64,000 bases of DNA, from contig JAIVEN010000006.1 in assembly GCA_026686845.1 (NCBI GenBank), positions 37,494,501 through 37,558,500 on the forward strand. Direction: 5' to 3'. The notes under the pieces were generated by a model, which saw only the letters and a list, made by a program, of their open reading frames with translations, was not told the DNA's origin and ran no database searches. Positions 48,860 to 61,324 of this stretch are shown one piece after another. Origin of the DNA: Adenanthera pavonina. Lineage: Eukaryota; Streptophyta; Magnoliopsida; Fabales; Fabaceae. Numbering within the stretch: position 1 is the first letter of the stretch; each line of letters begins with the position of its first letter. A program made the translations under genes and the position numbers.

Positions 48860-48875
48860 GGGGGGGGGGGGGGGG
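48860..48875 (+). repeat. Poly-G run of 16
   Basis: Sixteen consecutive G residues followed by further G-rich sequence to about 48904 (GGGGCGGTCGGGG and similar). It is a potential quadruplex-forming tract and a likely assembly-sensitive spot. Confidence 0.8.
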
Positions 48876-48904
48876 TGTGGTGTGGGGCGGTCGGGGTGGG
48901 TGGG

Positions 48905-49940
48905 GATTCGGAACATATCAAGGTTTATTTATTAAACTAATGTCTCTCAGTGTTAACAAGTAAATAATGAGTTGTAGAATAAAAGGCAGGTGGCCTTAAT
49001 TAATTGGAGTTAAGTATTTTCTTTTCTTTGGCCAACAGATAAGTATGTTAAGTATATATATAATGATAAGTATATAAATTTTTTCGGTCACTATTGAATG
49101 CTTAGTCCTTTAACTATTTTTGTTTAACTATACTTAATTATATATATTGGCTTCTATATATACATCAATCAAGATGGTTTAATTGAATATAATTATTATG
49201 CCCTAGCTAATATATATATAATTGATCAATTCACCAGTGTTTCCAGGCACACTTATCACATTAGCCTGATGCATTTTGAAAATTAACTTTCTTTTTTCCC
49301 CACAAATGTTGGCCTTGAAGTTCGAATTCAATAAGGGAATGAAATTAAAATTTTAAATTACATACCAAAAATTTATTATAGTTAAAACTCACAAAAGAAA
49401 AAATATATATAGTGCAATACTTATAACCGAAATACAAAAATTGAATGGTTAAATATCTATATCTCTTATTTTGCATAGTTAACTCAAAAAAAAAAAAGCT
49501 AAATAGTGCAATACTTAACTAAAGAATGGAGTGGAATATGGGTAAAATGGTAAGTATACTTGGAGCTGTGTTAACGTAAATTTCTTGTCTGGATTTTTTA
49601 GATACATACATATATTTAGTACTTTGTTTAATTTTAACTCGAAGACATGAGGTTTAGGTGATGGTCTTCTACTGAAAAGCATATTCAGCAATTTCTCTTT
49701 TATTTCACAGGGAGAAATATATAAAAAATCACTTCGTTGACGGTTTTTAAGGCCCACGAGATCCACCTTATGTAATAAGCGAGTCCTTGAAGTACAAAAA
49801 AAAAACGAGTCCTTGAAATGTTTTTGGAGTCTTTATATGGAAGAAATAGTCCAATAAAAATCCCTAATATACTTTTTAAGAAAATGGGAGAATAACTGTG
49901 GGTCAAGTGGCAGAACTAAGACCTATAGGGGTGATTGGAT
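48905..49940. other. AT-rich intergenic DNA, no gene seen
   Basis: Only short minus-strand open frames without recognisable domains (49515-49766 and 49700-49906). The phrase CGAGTCCTTGAA occurs twice near 49770 and 49807. Confidence 0.35.
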
Positions 49941-50254
49941 TAGGATCCTCAAAGCCGATTTTTTCAATACTTCGCTACATCCAAATTTGAACGGTTCAAT
50001 ATAATTTAATGGTTATAAAAAAATTGTAGAATTTATATCTTTAAATGTAACACTTCTCTACATCTCATATGATATATTTTTTTTTACTTTCACAATTAAA
50101 AATATCACTAACTTTGTTTCTGTCCCATCTATCAATGAATAATTGTGATAAAGAAGGAATCACAAAATGGACAAATCTAAACCCTTGAATATATTATTAA
50201 ATGGCTTAGATTTGACTGTAGAGAGATATTGAGAATTGGTTGGAGAGGATCCTG
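49941..50254. mobile_element. MITE-like inverted-repeat element (314 bp)
   Basis: Left TAGGATCCTC and right GAGGATCCTG are inverted termini. Inward similarity continues imperfectly for about 75 bp (CAATA, CTACA, CAAAT and TTTAA blocks in the same order on both arms). Non-coding. No confident target duplication, so the superfamily is unassigned. Confidence 0.6.
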
Positions 50255-51591
50255 ATATAGGGGGGATCTAATCTGGAGGGAAATTAGTTTGATAATCTTT
50301 CAACTCTCTTTCTAACTAATTTGGGTTTTAAAAAGTAAAATAATGTTTTAAAAAAATTATCTAAGAGTTTGGATTAGTTGGCTCTTCTCTTATATATCAC
50401 TTTAATTTTGTGTTTATTGGGTTTAATAAAATCCTCACAAAAAAATTTTACTTTATACCAAAAAAAATTGAATTCAAATATATTTAAAATTTGAGTTTAG
50501 TGGGGTCAAAATATTAGAATCAATAAAATGCTAAAATTAATATTATAACATGTAATTTTTCTATGTTGGGAGGTGGCAATTGATTTCCCTAATTTATATA
50601 TAGGTCCACGAAGAGATAGGGACTTGTGTTTTTAATTACTTAATCCTAAAATTTAAAGAACAAAATATAACATTTGTTAGCAGTTCCTTAAACAATTGCT
50701 AATAACCAGCAGGTCTAACCTAGCATGTTTTCCATACAACCCTTCATGGGTTTCCCACTTCTATGGTTAATTGCCTTCAAAGAGTTACCATTTGATAGTA
50801 GTTATTTTTTGAGTAGCCAACAAAACTCCTCGTCATTTTTTCTGCCTCACATTCGATGACAGTTATTCTTACAACCACTTGACATATTGACTTTGTTTTT
50901 CTTTTTTGGCCAAATGGACATATTGACGTTAACGTGGGCTATTTCTGACGATTGAATTATCATTCACGGAAAGAAAACCATGCATGTCCATTAATTTATG
51001 GTAGGGTGCTAGCTTTCATTAATAGTGTAGTACTTGAACTATTTTTGTGTAAATTATGAACAATATAGTTTTATTTTGAATGATATGTTATTTTATTTTA
51101 TTTTTTTAGAAAATGACAATATTTAATATAAGTTCATGTAAAATTACACAAAACATTCCTGTAGCAATGTAACAAAATAATATGAAAAATTAACCACAAT
51201 ATTTGTCACTAGTTAAACAACAGACAACATATATATATATATATATTATATAAAGTAAGAATATTCGTGTTCGTTTCTTGAACGCTTGAGTTTCATCCGA
51301 CGTATAATTAAATATTGAATCTCTGCTTTTGGCCCAAAAAAAAAAATCTCCACCAATAACAGTAGTAATAACAATAGTAATCATAAAAACATCCCCCAGT
51401 GCTTTAGTAGCCAAACCATATATAAAGGACATATATGCATCCTCTTCATCGGCTGCAAATTTCAGTGAGGAGAGAAATAGAGAGTGATTGGCTTGCCTGA
51501 AATGTGGATCCTACCAGTACTATCTCTCTCCGTTTCCAGCTAGATGATGCAGCATTTCAAGAGAGTTCTAAGCCAAACAAAACGCATGAAA
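50255..51591. other. Intergenic DNA 3' of ANK-B
   Basis: AT-rich, with a TA microsatellite at about 51230-51247. No gene is supported. Confidence 0.4.
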
Positions 51592-52435
51592 TCATACACA
51601 ACAGCATTCATTTTGGTTCCTTGATCGTCTGGACATTTTCTTGATTGTCCTGATGCATTTCTTCGCCATCCAGATTAAGAAGCGCAGTATGATGAACAAT
51701 GCAATGACCACAAGCAATCCAATCCAGGTAAAAAATGATGGTAAAAACATGTTATCAGCTGATCCCCAAAGGTGTGGCGGCACCACCATGTAGACGACAA
51801 AAAAGTAGGCAATAGCTAGGGAAGAAAGAGTGATACACATGCCTATTGATATAGTTTAAATTCCACTAAATTAAAAGCAGGAGGCTGAAACTCAGAGAAG
51901 AAATGAAAGAAATGGAATTGAAAATTAAGTATCTAACAAATTGAGTTTCGAATCCGACATAGGATGCAATTGCTTGCCCAGGACAAAAGTAGTCCCGATG
52001 ATCACCTGAAAGAACGCAGTCAAGCTGCCCACCACTTGTAGAAGAAGATAAGCTTGGTTGAATGAGACAACCGGGTGGATTAATTAAAGCTTGAAAGGTA
52101 ATTGCTGTTATCATGGTAGCCATGCCACCATGTGTAATCCGATTTCCCAAACACTTTAAAATCTTCATACAACAATTGTCCTTTCGAGGACGACGACTTA
52201 CAATTGGTTGATCAGCTACATCGCTAGTTGATAGTGGTATTGGCGATTTGTATGGATGAGTGATCACAATTCCTCTCATTTCAGCTTTGATGCCGGCGTC
52301 AATCAACATGCATCGTATTTCTAGCGTCTCAAAGTCTTTTGGACTATGCTCTAAGATGGACTTAAAATCTCTGCTGCGCACACACTACTATGCATATCCC
52401 CTTCTCTCTTTCTCTCTCTGCGCATCACTTGTGCG

Positions 52436-52782
52436 TGTTGAAACTTGAGAATAAAACACACATATATGAAAGAAATATTTTGCCACCCTTTTATTGAAAA
52501 ACAAACAGAGCCTTTAAATAGGCCTTTTACATAACTGAAAGAGAAACTAATTCCCACTAATCCGTGAGTGGATCCTAACGTGCATACAACTAGAAGAGAA
52601 AAAATAGGGATACACATCCGTAACAAACTAGTGGACTAGTGGATCCTAACGTGCATACAACTAGAAGAGAAAAAATAGGGATACACATCCGTAACAAACT
52701 AGTGGACTAGTGGCAGACCCATTCTTCCTAGATTATAGCTGACTCAGTCAAACAGTTGCCAATTTTGGATCACTCCTCAACA
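52436..52782 (-). repeat. Copia-3 3' LTR with internal 71-bp duplication
   Basis: 347 bp. The segment 52571-52641 is repeated exactly at 52642-52712. The 5' LTR (276 bp) has one copy only, which accounts for the whole length difference. Confidence 0.95.
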
Positions 52783-55700
52783 CTCCCCCTTGATCCAAAA
52801 TTACGCACACCAAGCAAACTCCTCAAGTGCTCATGTCTGTTTCTTGCAAGTGGTTTCGTGAGGATATCTGCACTTTGTTCTTCAGTGCTGCAATATTGAA
52901 GACTTATCTTTCCTTCAGCAACCAAGTCTCTGATAAAATGTGCCCTTATATCAATGTGCTTGGTCCTACCGTGAAACACAGGATTTTTTGTCATAGCTAT
53001 TGTTGCTTTGTTATCACAGTATATTTCTGTTGCTTCCCTTTGCTCCTGTCCAAGATCCTCCAGTATTCTTTTTAGCCAAATTGCTTGACATGCTGTTGCA
53101 GTTGCTGCCATAAACTCAGCTTCTGAAGAAGATAGTGCAACAGTTGCCTGTTTTTTTGAACTCCATGAAACCACACCAGATCCAAGACTGAATACATACC
53201 CTGTAGTGCTTCTACGATCTTCCATGCATCCTGCCCAATCACTGTCAGTGTATCCAATAAGATTACATTGTTTCACCTGTTCATACCATATTCCCAAATC
53301 TAGAGTCCCTGCTACATATCGCAGAATTCGTTTTGCAGCTCCATAATGATGCTTTGAAGGAGTGTGCATGAACCTGGATATTACTCCAACCGAATAAGAG
53401 ATGTCAGGTCTAGTGTGAGTTAAATAAATGAGACCACCTACCAGGCTTCTGTATTGCTGTGTGTTAGTTTCTTCAGTACCATCATCCAATAGCAATTTCT
53501 CATTCGTATTCATTGGTGTAGCAGCTGTCTTGCAACCCATCATATGAAACCTTTTCAATAAATCAGTTGCATACTTCTTTTGAGAGATAAAGATGCCATT
53601 TTCCACCTGCTTTACTTCTATTCCAAGAAAATAATGTAATAAACCCAAATCTGACATTTCAAACTCCTTTTTCATATTTGCTTGAAATTGTCCAACAATG
53701 ACAGAAGATGAGCCCATGTAAATCATATAATCTACATAAAGACTAACAAACAAGATCTCCTTACCTTCCTTCTTAATATAAAGTGTGGGCTCACTTCTGC
53801 TTCTGTTGAACCCATTCTCAAAGAAGTAAGAATTAATTTTCTCATACCATGCTCTTGGGGCCTGCTTCAACCCATAGAGAGCTTTCTTTAGCCTATACAC
53901 CTTTTCTTCTTCATTCTGAACTACAAATCCTGCAGGTTGCATTACATAGACTTCTTCTTCTAGTTCACCATTAAGAAAGGCTGATTTGACATCAAATTGA
54001 TACACACTCTAGTTTAATTGTGCAGCAAGAGCCAAGAAAGTTCTTACGGTTTCAAATCGTGCAACAGGAGAGAAAGTATCTTCATAATCGACTCCATGTT
54101 GTTGAGCATAGCCCTTTGCCACCAACCTTGCTTTGTGTTTCTGTATACTTCCATCTGCATTGTACTTGGTCCTAAACACCCATTTTACTCCAATTGCTTT
54201 CTTATCCTTAGGCAAATCAACCAGCTCCCATGTTTCATTCTTTTCTATTGCCTTTAATTCTTCTTCCATAGCCTTCTTCCATTCTGTTTTTGTGATTGCT
54301 TCCTCAAAGCAATTTGGATCAGCTACAAACAGAGCTTGTGTTGCTTCATAAATATCTCTCAAAGATTTGTAACCTTGTGGCCCCACTTCTTCAAATGAAT
54401 CTGTAGCCATTTCATTACTTGATGGAGACGTTGCTGGTGTGGAGACGTTGGAGCTCCCTGGGGTGTTGGGTGGAGTTTGAAGTAAATTGTCACCATTGTT
54501 TTGCTCTTCTTCTATGGCCAATTCTTCAAGATGAATACCTCCTTTGTTGTCTTCTCTCCATGTCCATCCTCCTTCCTCATTAAATATCACATTTCTGCTA
54601 ATAATGATCTTCCCATTCATGGGATTGTAAAGCCTGTAAGCTTTAGAGCTAGTTGAATAACCAACAAAAACACACTTTATGGCTTTTCCATCTAGTTTGC
54701 TGCGAATTTGTGAGTCAATTAGTGTATAAGCAACGCATCCAAAGACTTTTAAGTAGCTTACCCTGGGTTTTCTACCAGTCCACACTTCATAAGGTGTCTG
54801 ATTTGGAACAGCTTTTGTTGGTGAGATATTTAGGAGATATACAGCAGTGGCAATAGCTTCTCCCCAAAATTTTGTGGGCAACCCCTTTTCTTGAATCATA
54901 CTTCGTGCCATTTCCACCACAGTTCGATTTTTCCGTTCGGCCACACCATTTTGTTCTGGAGTGTATGGAGTTGTGAGCTCTCAGTGAATGCCATGATCTT
55001 CACAAAAAGAGTTGAATGCTTGCAAAGTGAACTCTCCCCCTCGATCTGTTCTCACCACCTTGACATACTGGCCACTTTGCTTCTCAACTAGGAGTTTAAA
55101 TTTCTTGAAAGCTTCAAATGCCTCAGCTTTGTTTTGCAAAAAATACACCCAAGTCATTCGACTGTGATCATCAGTTAAAAGCATAAAAAAAATGACTTCC
55201 TCCAAATGTCTCAGTCTTCATTGGTCCACACAAGTCTGCATGGATTAATTCTAGGTTGGTTGATGCCCTCCATGCCTTCTCTGTAGGGAAGGGTTTCTTA
55301 CTTTGTTTTCCATAAATGCATGCTTCACACACATCTAAGGTTTCAAGCTTTGGAATTCCTCTCACCATTTCCCTTTGTTGCAGCAGCTTTAAACTTTTGA
55401 AGTTGAGATGCCCATATCTCCTGTGCCAGAGCTTTGTTTCTGCATCTTCTTTTGCATTGCTGTTTCGTATTACAACTGTGCCTTTTCCTTCAATTTGAAT
55501 ACATTTGTTGTCACCAAGTCTGACTTCTTTCTTATAGCTTTCATCCAGCTCTTCAAACAAGGTTTTGTTGCATGTCATGTGGTTCGAGCATCCACTGTCT
55601 AGAAACCAGATATTCTGCTTATTTGAGTCCTCTTCCACCGTTGCCATGAACAACCTGTAATCATCATCTTCTTCTCCATTTTCAGCTTCCTCTGCATAAT

Positions 55701-56504
55701 TTGCTTGATTCTGTCTTGACCGGCAATTTGCTTGAGTATGACCATAACGCTTGCAGTAAAAACATTGAATACCTTGGCTTCGACCTCTTCCACGTCCTCG
55801 GCCTGCACTTCTTCCTCCTCTCCAAGTTGTTTCACCACCATGCTTGGACCCTTCTACTGCTGAAGGCTCCCCCTTTATGTGAAATGCCTTCTCCTCATCT
55901 TGTTCATTGGGTCGATTGATTCTTGCTTCATGGGCTTGCAGAGAACCCATCAACTCATCAAAGGTGAAGATAGTTAGATCCTTTGATTCCTCAATAGCTG
56001 CTACAACGTGATCATATTGAGGCGTTAAACTTCTTAACACCTTAGTCACAACAGTTTGATCATTACACTGTTCACCATAAACTCTCATTTGACTCACTAA
56101 TGCTGAAACTCTGGAGAGGAACTCTTGGACTGATTCATTTCTCCTCATCATTGCAGTTTCAAACTCTCGCCGAAGTGTCTGCAATTTGACTGCCATAACC
56201 TTACTGTCGCCTTGAAACTCTTTCTGCAGGATTTGCCATGCCTCCTTGGATGAAGTTGCACCCATGATCCTTGGAAATATATCCTCATGAACAGCCTGTT
56301 GAAGGAAGAAAAGTGCTTTTGCATCCTTCTTCTTATTCTCCCTCATCCTGACGGCTTCATCAGGGTCAGGAACACCTTCCTCAACAAGCTCCCACAAATC
56401 TTGTGATTGAACAATGTCTTCATTTTTACGCTCCAGAATTGGTATTTGTCCCCATTAAACACAGGGATGAGTGGCTGTGAAGCTGAGGACCCGTTTGTTG
56501 CCAT
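52770..56504 (-). pseudogene. Copia-3 gag-pol polyprotein, disrupted
   Basis: ATG at 56504 (MATNGSS). Gag has one CCHC knuckle (CFYCKRYGHTQANC). Protease has WFLDSGCSNHMT. Integrase has a finger (WHRRYGHLN, CEACIYG) and a D, D, E core (HADLCGP, RTDRGGEF, GVAERKNR). Reverse transcriptase and RNase H follow (YTDSDWAG, SSEAEFMA, YCDNKA). Lesions are a one-base loss near 56414, a one-base gain in a T8 run at about 55187-55194, TGA at 54981-54983 and TAG at 54009-54011. The RT active-site motif reads YVDY (about 53727-53738) instead of YVDD, which should abolish polymerase activity. The stop at 52770 lies just inside the 3' LTR. The element probably moved using proteins from another copy, or decayed quickly. 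Confidence 0.92.
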
Positions 56505-56605
56505 TTGAAGGAGCCTTTGGTGTTTCACTCATTTTTGGTAGATTCACCTCACGTGTTTCACTCTCTCAGACGCCCAGTTGAAGAACGAACCGCTCTGATA
56601 CCAAA

Positions 56606-56881
56606 TGTTGAAACTTGAGAATAAAACACACATATATGAAAGAAATATTTTGCCACCCTTTTATTGAAAAACAAACAGAGCCTTTAAATAGGCCTTTTAC
56701 ATAACTGAAAGAGAAACTAATTCCCATTAATCTGTGAGTGGATCCTAACGTGCATACAACTAGAAGAGAAAAAATAGGGATACACATCCGTAACAAACTA
56801 GTGGACTAGTGGCAGACCCATTCTTCCTAGATTATAGCTGACTCAGTCAAACAGTTGCCAATTTTGGATCACTCCTCAACA
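56606..56881 (-). repeat. Copia-3 5' LTR (276 bp)
   Basis: On the minus strand it begins TGTTGAGGAGTGATCC and ends at 56606; the primer site follows two bases on. Two substitutions relative to the 3' LTR. Confidence 0.95.
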
Positions 56882-57917
56882 GTGCGCAGCTGAGAATCCC
56901 AATTCACTCTAGGATATCAAGGGCTATCAATCCTAACTCGTTCTTCAGCTTTGCTGCTTGCCTGATTTCAGGTACTGAAAGCATGTACCTTATGGTCTAA
57001 TTGATTAAATAGTGAACACGTTAGTCTATTTTTCAAATTAGTAATTAATTAATATCTAAGTTAATATTAATAGTTTAATAATTAAATATTCAATAAAATA
57101 TTATTTTAATGATAATTAATAAAATCATAAATAAAAAGTGTAAAATTCATGAGAATATGAAATCATCACTCATTCCTTTTTTCCTGGAATAAATATATAT
57201 ATATATACACATTCACAGTTTATCAACAAAGTTAAAAAATCTTGGAGTTAGATCTAAATGTAAAATGGTGTTTCACAATTCTTGTCTTGGAAATAATTAG
57301 CGCATGTAATCATTTGAAAAAACGGAGAGAGAAAGACTCGTATTACTAGTTCTCATCATTGAAAAAATGGATGGGAAAGAAAGTTAAGTGTACAGACCTC
57401 AACTTGCTTCAACATGATAGCAAAATGGAGAATGCTGTTGCCGGTGCTTTCAGTGTCAATGAAGTTGGCACTACCAGCAGCATCAGTGAAGGTGGCACGC
57501 TGGTTTTCCGCTAAGAGGCTTGCAAGGTTTCCAAATGATTGAACCTCATACATAAGTGGAAAAGAGTATTCTTCTGGTTGTCAATATAATTCAGTGAATT
57601 TGGCATCTCTTTGATCAACACTTTTCACAACCTCTGTTCGTCCACTCCTTGCAGCATCGTGTAAAGGAATTCTTCCTTTTTCATCGTGAACCAAGCATGA
57701 CTTATCTTCAACTTCTACCAATTCCTTCACGATATCCACGTGACCTTGTACAGCATCCAAGTGAAGCGCTGTTCTTTGGAAGTACTCTGTCTCACGGGCC
57801 AGTTCACGTCTGTGAAAGAGAAGTTCCTTTGTGAAATCAATATGGCCACGCAAAGATGGTAAAGGAGTTTCATGGAATTCAGTTTGTGGAATTTGGTGCA
57901 GGATTCGTGGGTTTTGT

Positions 57918-58588
57918 GTTAGAAGGGATGGAACTTTGAAGTGTAGAAAAAGAAGAGATTGGAGAAAAGGTTATGCAAAGTCTTCAAGGCGTGGACAACA
58001 CTTTCCTTTGGGCTTAATTCGCCTCCACCAATTTCCAAATCTTGGGTACAACTTGGATTAGTGACGAATTTCCTGCAGGATATAATGAAGATCCTTGAGT
58101 AGGTGCTGTACTTCCAAAACTCAAACCTAGACAACAATGACTTTTACAAAGTGATAATTTACTTTTTATCTTTTGTGCACTAAAGATAAAGGCAAGTGAG
58201 TTTGTATATGTTGAAACAAGTGTGGATGAATGAAAAAATTAGAATTCTCAAATGATGAAAGATTGTGGACTATTTATAGGGAATCAGAAGGCACCTCTTG
58301 AAACAACATAACTCTTTCAATAAAAGGACACATACATTAACCAATGTATGTACATTGTAATGATTCATGAATTTAGACAAATGTCACATCCTTTCATATG
58401 ATTAATGTATATACATTGTAATGATTCATGAATTTGGTAAAAATCACTTCTTTTTATATTTCATGAATATTGTGATTCTCCATGAATCATCTTAAGAGTC
58501 ATCATTAATTCATGAATCATTTAATAGACATCTCATTAATTCATAAATTCTTTAAGAGACACCTTTTTATTTTGAAAATTTTCTGACA
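57918..58588 (-). repeat. Copia-4 3' LTR
   Basis: Plus-strand start TGTTAGAAGGGATGG, end TTTTCTGACA. It contains internal AT-rich direct repeats around ATTGTAATGATTCATGA. Confidence 0.93.
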
Positions 58589-60113
58589 ATCCCCCACCAT
58601 TTTCAAAATAAATAATAATAATATATATATTTTTAAATAACAAACTCTTATTACTTCCGAAATCTCATATTTTCGGTAAAGGTGTCTTAAATACGTGAAC
58701 CTTTACTTAGTAAGACATGGTTTCACCCATCAGAATTAATATGGTAGATAAGCTTTGAACCAACTAATCCATTTGAATATGCGTGCATGACTTACGCATA
58801 AGATCTCGGACCATTGTATGCCATTTTTAGTAGACACTTTTTAATATGGTCTTGTGTCTTATATCCTTTTTATGAGAGTTTGAGAGTCAAACCCTTGGAC
58901 TCCCTGAAGCGGCCCCACTTCACTCAGATATAGGTAGACTCTGTCAATAGTAACACCATGATAAGTACTCCAGCAAATATACGCCTATAGATCTATTAAG
59001 AGTTAAAACTCAGCCTTCCTTTAAATCCATGGTAACCAAGTACTTTTCAACTTTGGGAAGAATAGATAATATTTTACGTACTTGCAATCACTTTAATAGT
59101 ATACTCTCATCTTTGAACTCAAGACTTGACATTAATCAAGTATGAGTAGGGTTTCTACCATTGGTGATTATAATTTAATGGGCTTCAATCCCATCCCCAT
59201 TGATATTTTCAACACCATATGCCTTGTCAGCCCTTTCATCAAAGGATCTGCAAGATTTAACTCAAACCTTATATAACTAATAGAGATTACTCCATTCACA
59301 ATCAAATCTTTCACATAGCTATGTCTTATTCCAATGTGTTTGACTTTCCATTATAAACTTGGTTATAAGCCTTTGAAAGAGTAGATTGAATATCACAATA
59401 GATAGATATTTGTGTTATTAACTCATGGTGGAATATGTAATATAGATTTATTTCTAAGAATAACACCCTCACCAAGAGTGTAAACTCATGCACTTATAGA
59501 AGCATGGTCCTTTAGATAACTTACCTAAAAATCATTTGTATATCCTTCTAAAATTGAAGAATTACCACTATAGGTCAAACTATAGTGACTTATTCTTTTC
59601 AAGTAGCTATTGAATCTCAAATTTATATACATGTCATACAAGAAGATTATTTAAATTCACGTGATCATTCATGAATTTGAATAAACATATCAAATATTCA
59701 TCTAAACATTCATTATGTATTTTCATAAATTCACTTTTGAATGGTTATAACTTTTTAATGATATCTCTTAAAGAAACACAACCATATCAAGAACAATTAT
59801 TAATAAAAGTCACAAAATGCTTTTTACAACTTCTAGCAAGCCAACCATGCATATCATTAGAATTATTCTAACACTTTAGAACATTTTTCTATTCTAAGAA
59901 AAATATTGTCTAATTAATCAAATAATGTATAATTCTTGATTTTTTATAGATTTTAGAATTAAGTATATTTATCATCTCATTTAATATAATTAATATGACA
60001 TAAATGATATCATTATATACTACAAGAGTCAATAACACAAATATAATAATAAACATTATTATTAACTTAAGCAATATTACATTTCAATATATTTCCACAT
60101 AAATAACCCTTGC
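58589..60113 (-). pseudogene. Copia-4 degraded pol remnant
   Basis: No open frame survives. Minus-strand similarity to the C-terminal RNase H tail of copia polyproteins (MKGLTRHM, then MGMGLKP) is visible around 59260-59170. The space is about 1.5 kb, far too short for integrase, reverse transcriptase and RNase H, so a large internal deletion occurred. Confidence 0.55.
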
Positions 60114-61294
60114 CTACAAAGATTCCTCCCTTAGATAGAATAAACTTATCTCCCTCAAAATAGACTTAAACCCAAACTTATTAAGTAAGGGTACAGAAAT
60201 TAAATTCTTTCTAACATCTGGTACATAATATACATCTATTAAAGTAAGAGTTTTTCCAGAAATGAACTCAATTTCCACAGTCCCTTTGCCTTTAACATGG
60301 ACACTTGATACATTTTCCATGTAGAGCACATTTTCATCCTCTTCCTTGAATGTCTTGAAGAGATCCTTGTTCTTGCACACATGACAAGTTGCTCCAGAAT
60401 CCACCCACCATGATTCATTATTTTCAACCATGTTGATCTCAGAAATAACAGCCACAAGATTATCTTTTGATGAAGAATTGCTTTCTTTCTTCTTTTTAAA
60501 GAAACGACATTCTTTCTTGTAATGACCAATCTTTCCACAAAAGTAACATTTACCTTTCTTTTTCTTGTTCTTATGGCCATTTTGTCCATGGGATTCATCC
60601 TTTTCCTTCCCTCTTTTCTTAGAAGTCTTGTTAGACTGTCCTTCCTCTACCACATGTACTTTCTCATGAGCATTGGTGCTTTAGTATCATCTTGTTTATG
60701 ATACTCCTCTTCTAAACGAAGATGATTCCTCAGTTGCTCAAGAGAAATATCTTCTTTTTTATGCTTAAGACTCTTTTTAAAGTCTTTCCATGAAGAAGGA
60801 AGTTTGTCTATGATTGAGGAGACAATGATGCTTTCATCCATATGCATGTTATATTGTTTGAAATTATTCAAAATATGTTCAATTTCATAAAATTGTTCCA
60901 TGACAGATTTTCCATCAATCATTTTATAATTATTGAAACGAGTAACCAGAAATTTCTTACTTATTGCATCCTCTTGCATGTACCTCGCCTCTAGTTTCTC
61001 CCATGGTTCCATTGCAGAGGTTGAGCACTCTTGATAAACAACGAAAAGGGAATCACCAAGTCCATTAAGAATGTGTCCAGTGCAGATGTAATCATCATTC
61101 TCCCATTTTTTCCTTTCTCTAACATCAGTCATAGTTTCTCCTTCTCTTTCTTCGGGCTTGGGAGTAGTGAAAACATAGGCCACCTTTAAAGTAGTGAGTA
61201 GAAACTTCATCTTCATCTGCCATCTCAAAAAATTGCCTCCTTCGAATCTCTCCAATTTCACAAAATTTGTAGTCAAATCCTTCAAAGAAGCCAT
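60114..61294 (-). pseudogene. Copia-4 gag and partial protease
   Basis: The first frame (61294-60647) is a gag with FEGGNFLRWQMKMKF near its start and a UBN2-type helical body (EPWEKLEARYMQ, SVMEQFYEIEHIL). The second frame (60653-60114) has a Lys-rich stretch, one CCHC knuckle (CYFCGKIGHYKKEC) and a protease motif WWVDSGATCHVC with DVYYVPDVRKNLISV. The two overlap in different frames, so a frameshift lies near 60650. The second frame ends at 60114, where pol is lost. This could at most encode a particle protein. Confidence 0.85.
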
Positions 61295-61324
61295 TTGAAT
61301 TCATCGGTAATTTAGCCTAAAGAT

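Larger units (their letters stand above)
52436..56881 (-). mobile_element. Copia-3, young Ty1/copia retrotransposon
   Basis: Flanked by gtgcg at 52431-52435 and 56882-56886. On the minus strand: 5' LTR 56606-56881, primer site TGGTATCAGAGC at 56592-56603, gag-pol, purine tract near 52783-52793, 3' LTR 52436-52782. Outside a 71-bp duplication in the 3' LTR, the LTRs differ at only two positions in 276 bp, so this is the youngest dated insertion in the window. Gag-pol nevertheless has several lesions. Confidence 0.95.
52358..56906 (-). mobile_element. Small MULE-like MITE in ANK-B, itself split by Copia-3
   Basis: The MITE portions are 52358-52435 and 56887-56906, about 98 bp in total. Read on the minus strand, it starts TGAATTGGGATTCTCAGC and its other end, reversed, is GGACTTAAAATCTCTGC; both arms continue into TGCGCAC. 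It is flanked by ctctaagat (52349-52357) and ctctaggat (56907-56915), 9-bp duplications with one mismatch, the length typical of Mutator-like elements. Copia-3 lies inside it with its own 5-bp duplication. Confidence 0.65.

Noticed and set aside
55701..55919. Plus-strand ORFs opposite Copia-3 gag-pol
   Set aside because: Shadow frames of the minus-strand polyprotein without independent features.
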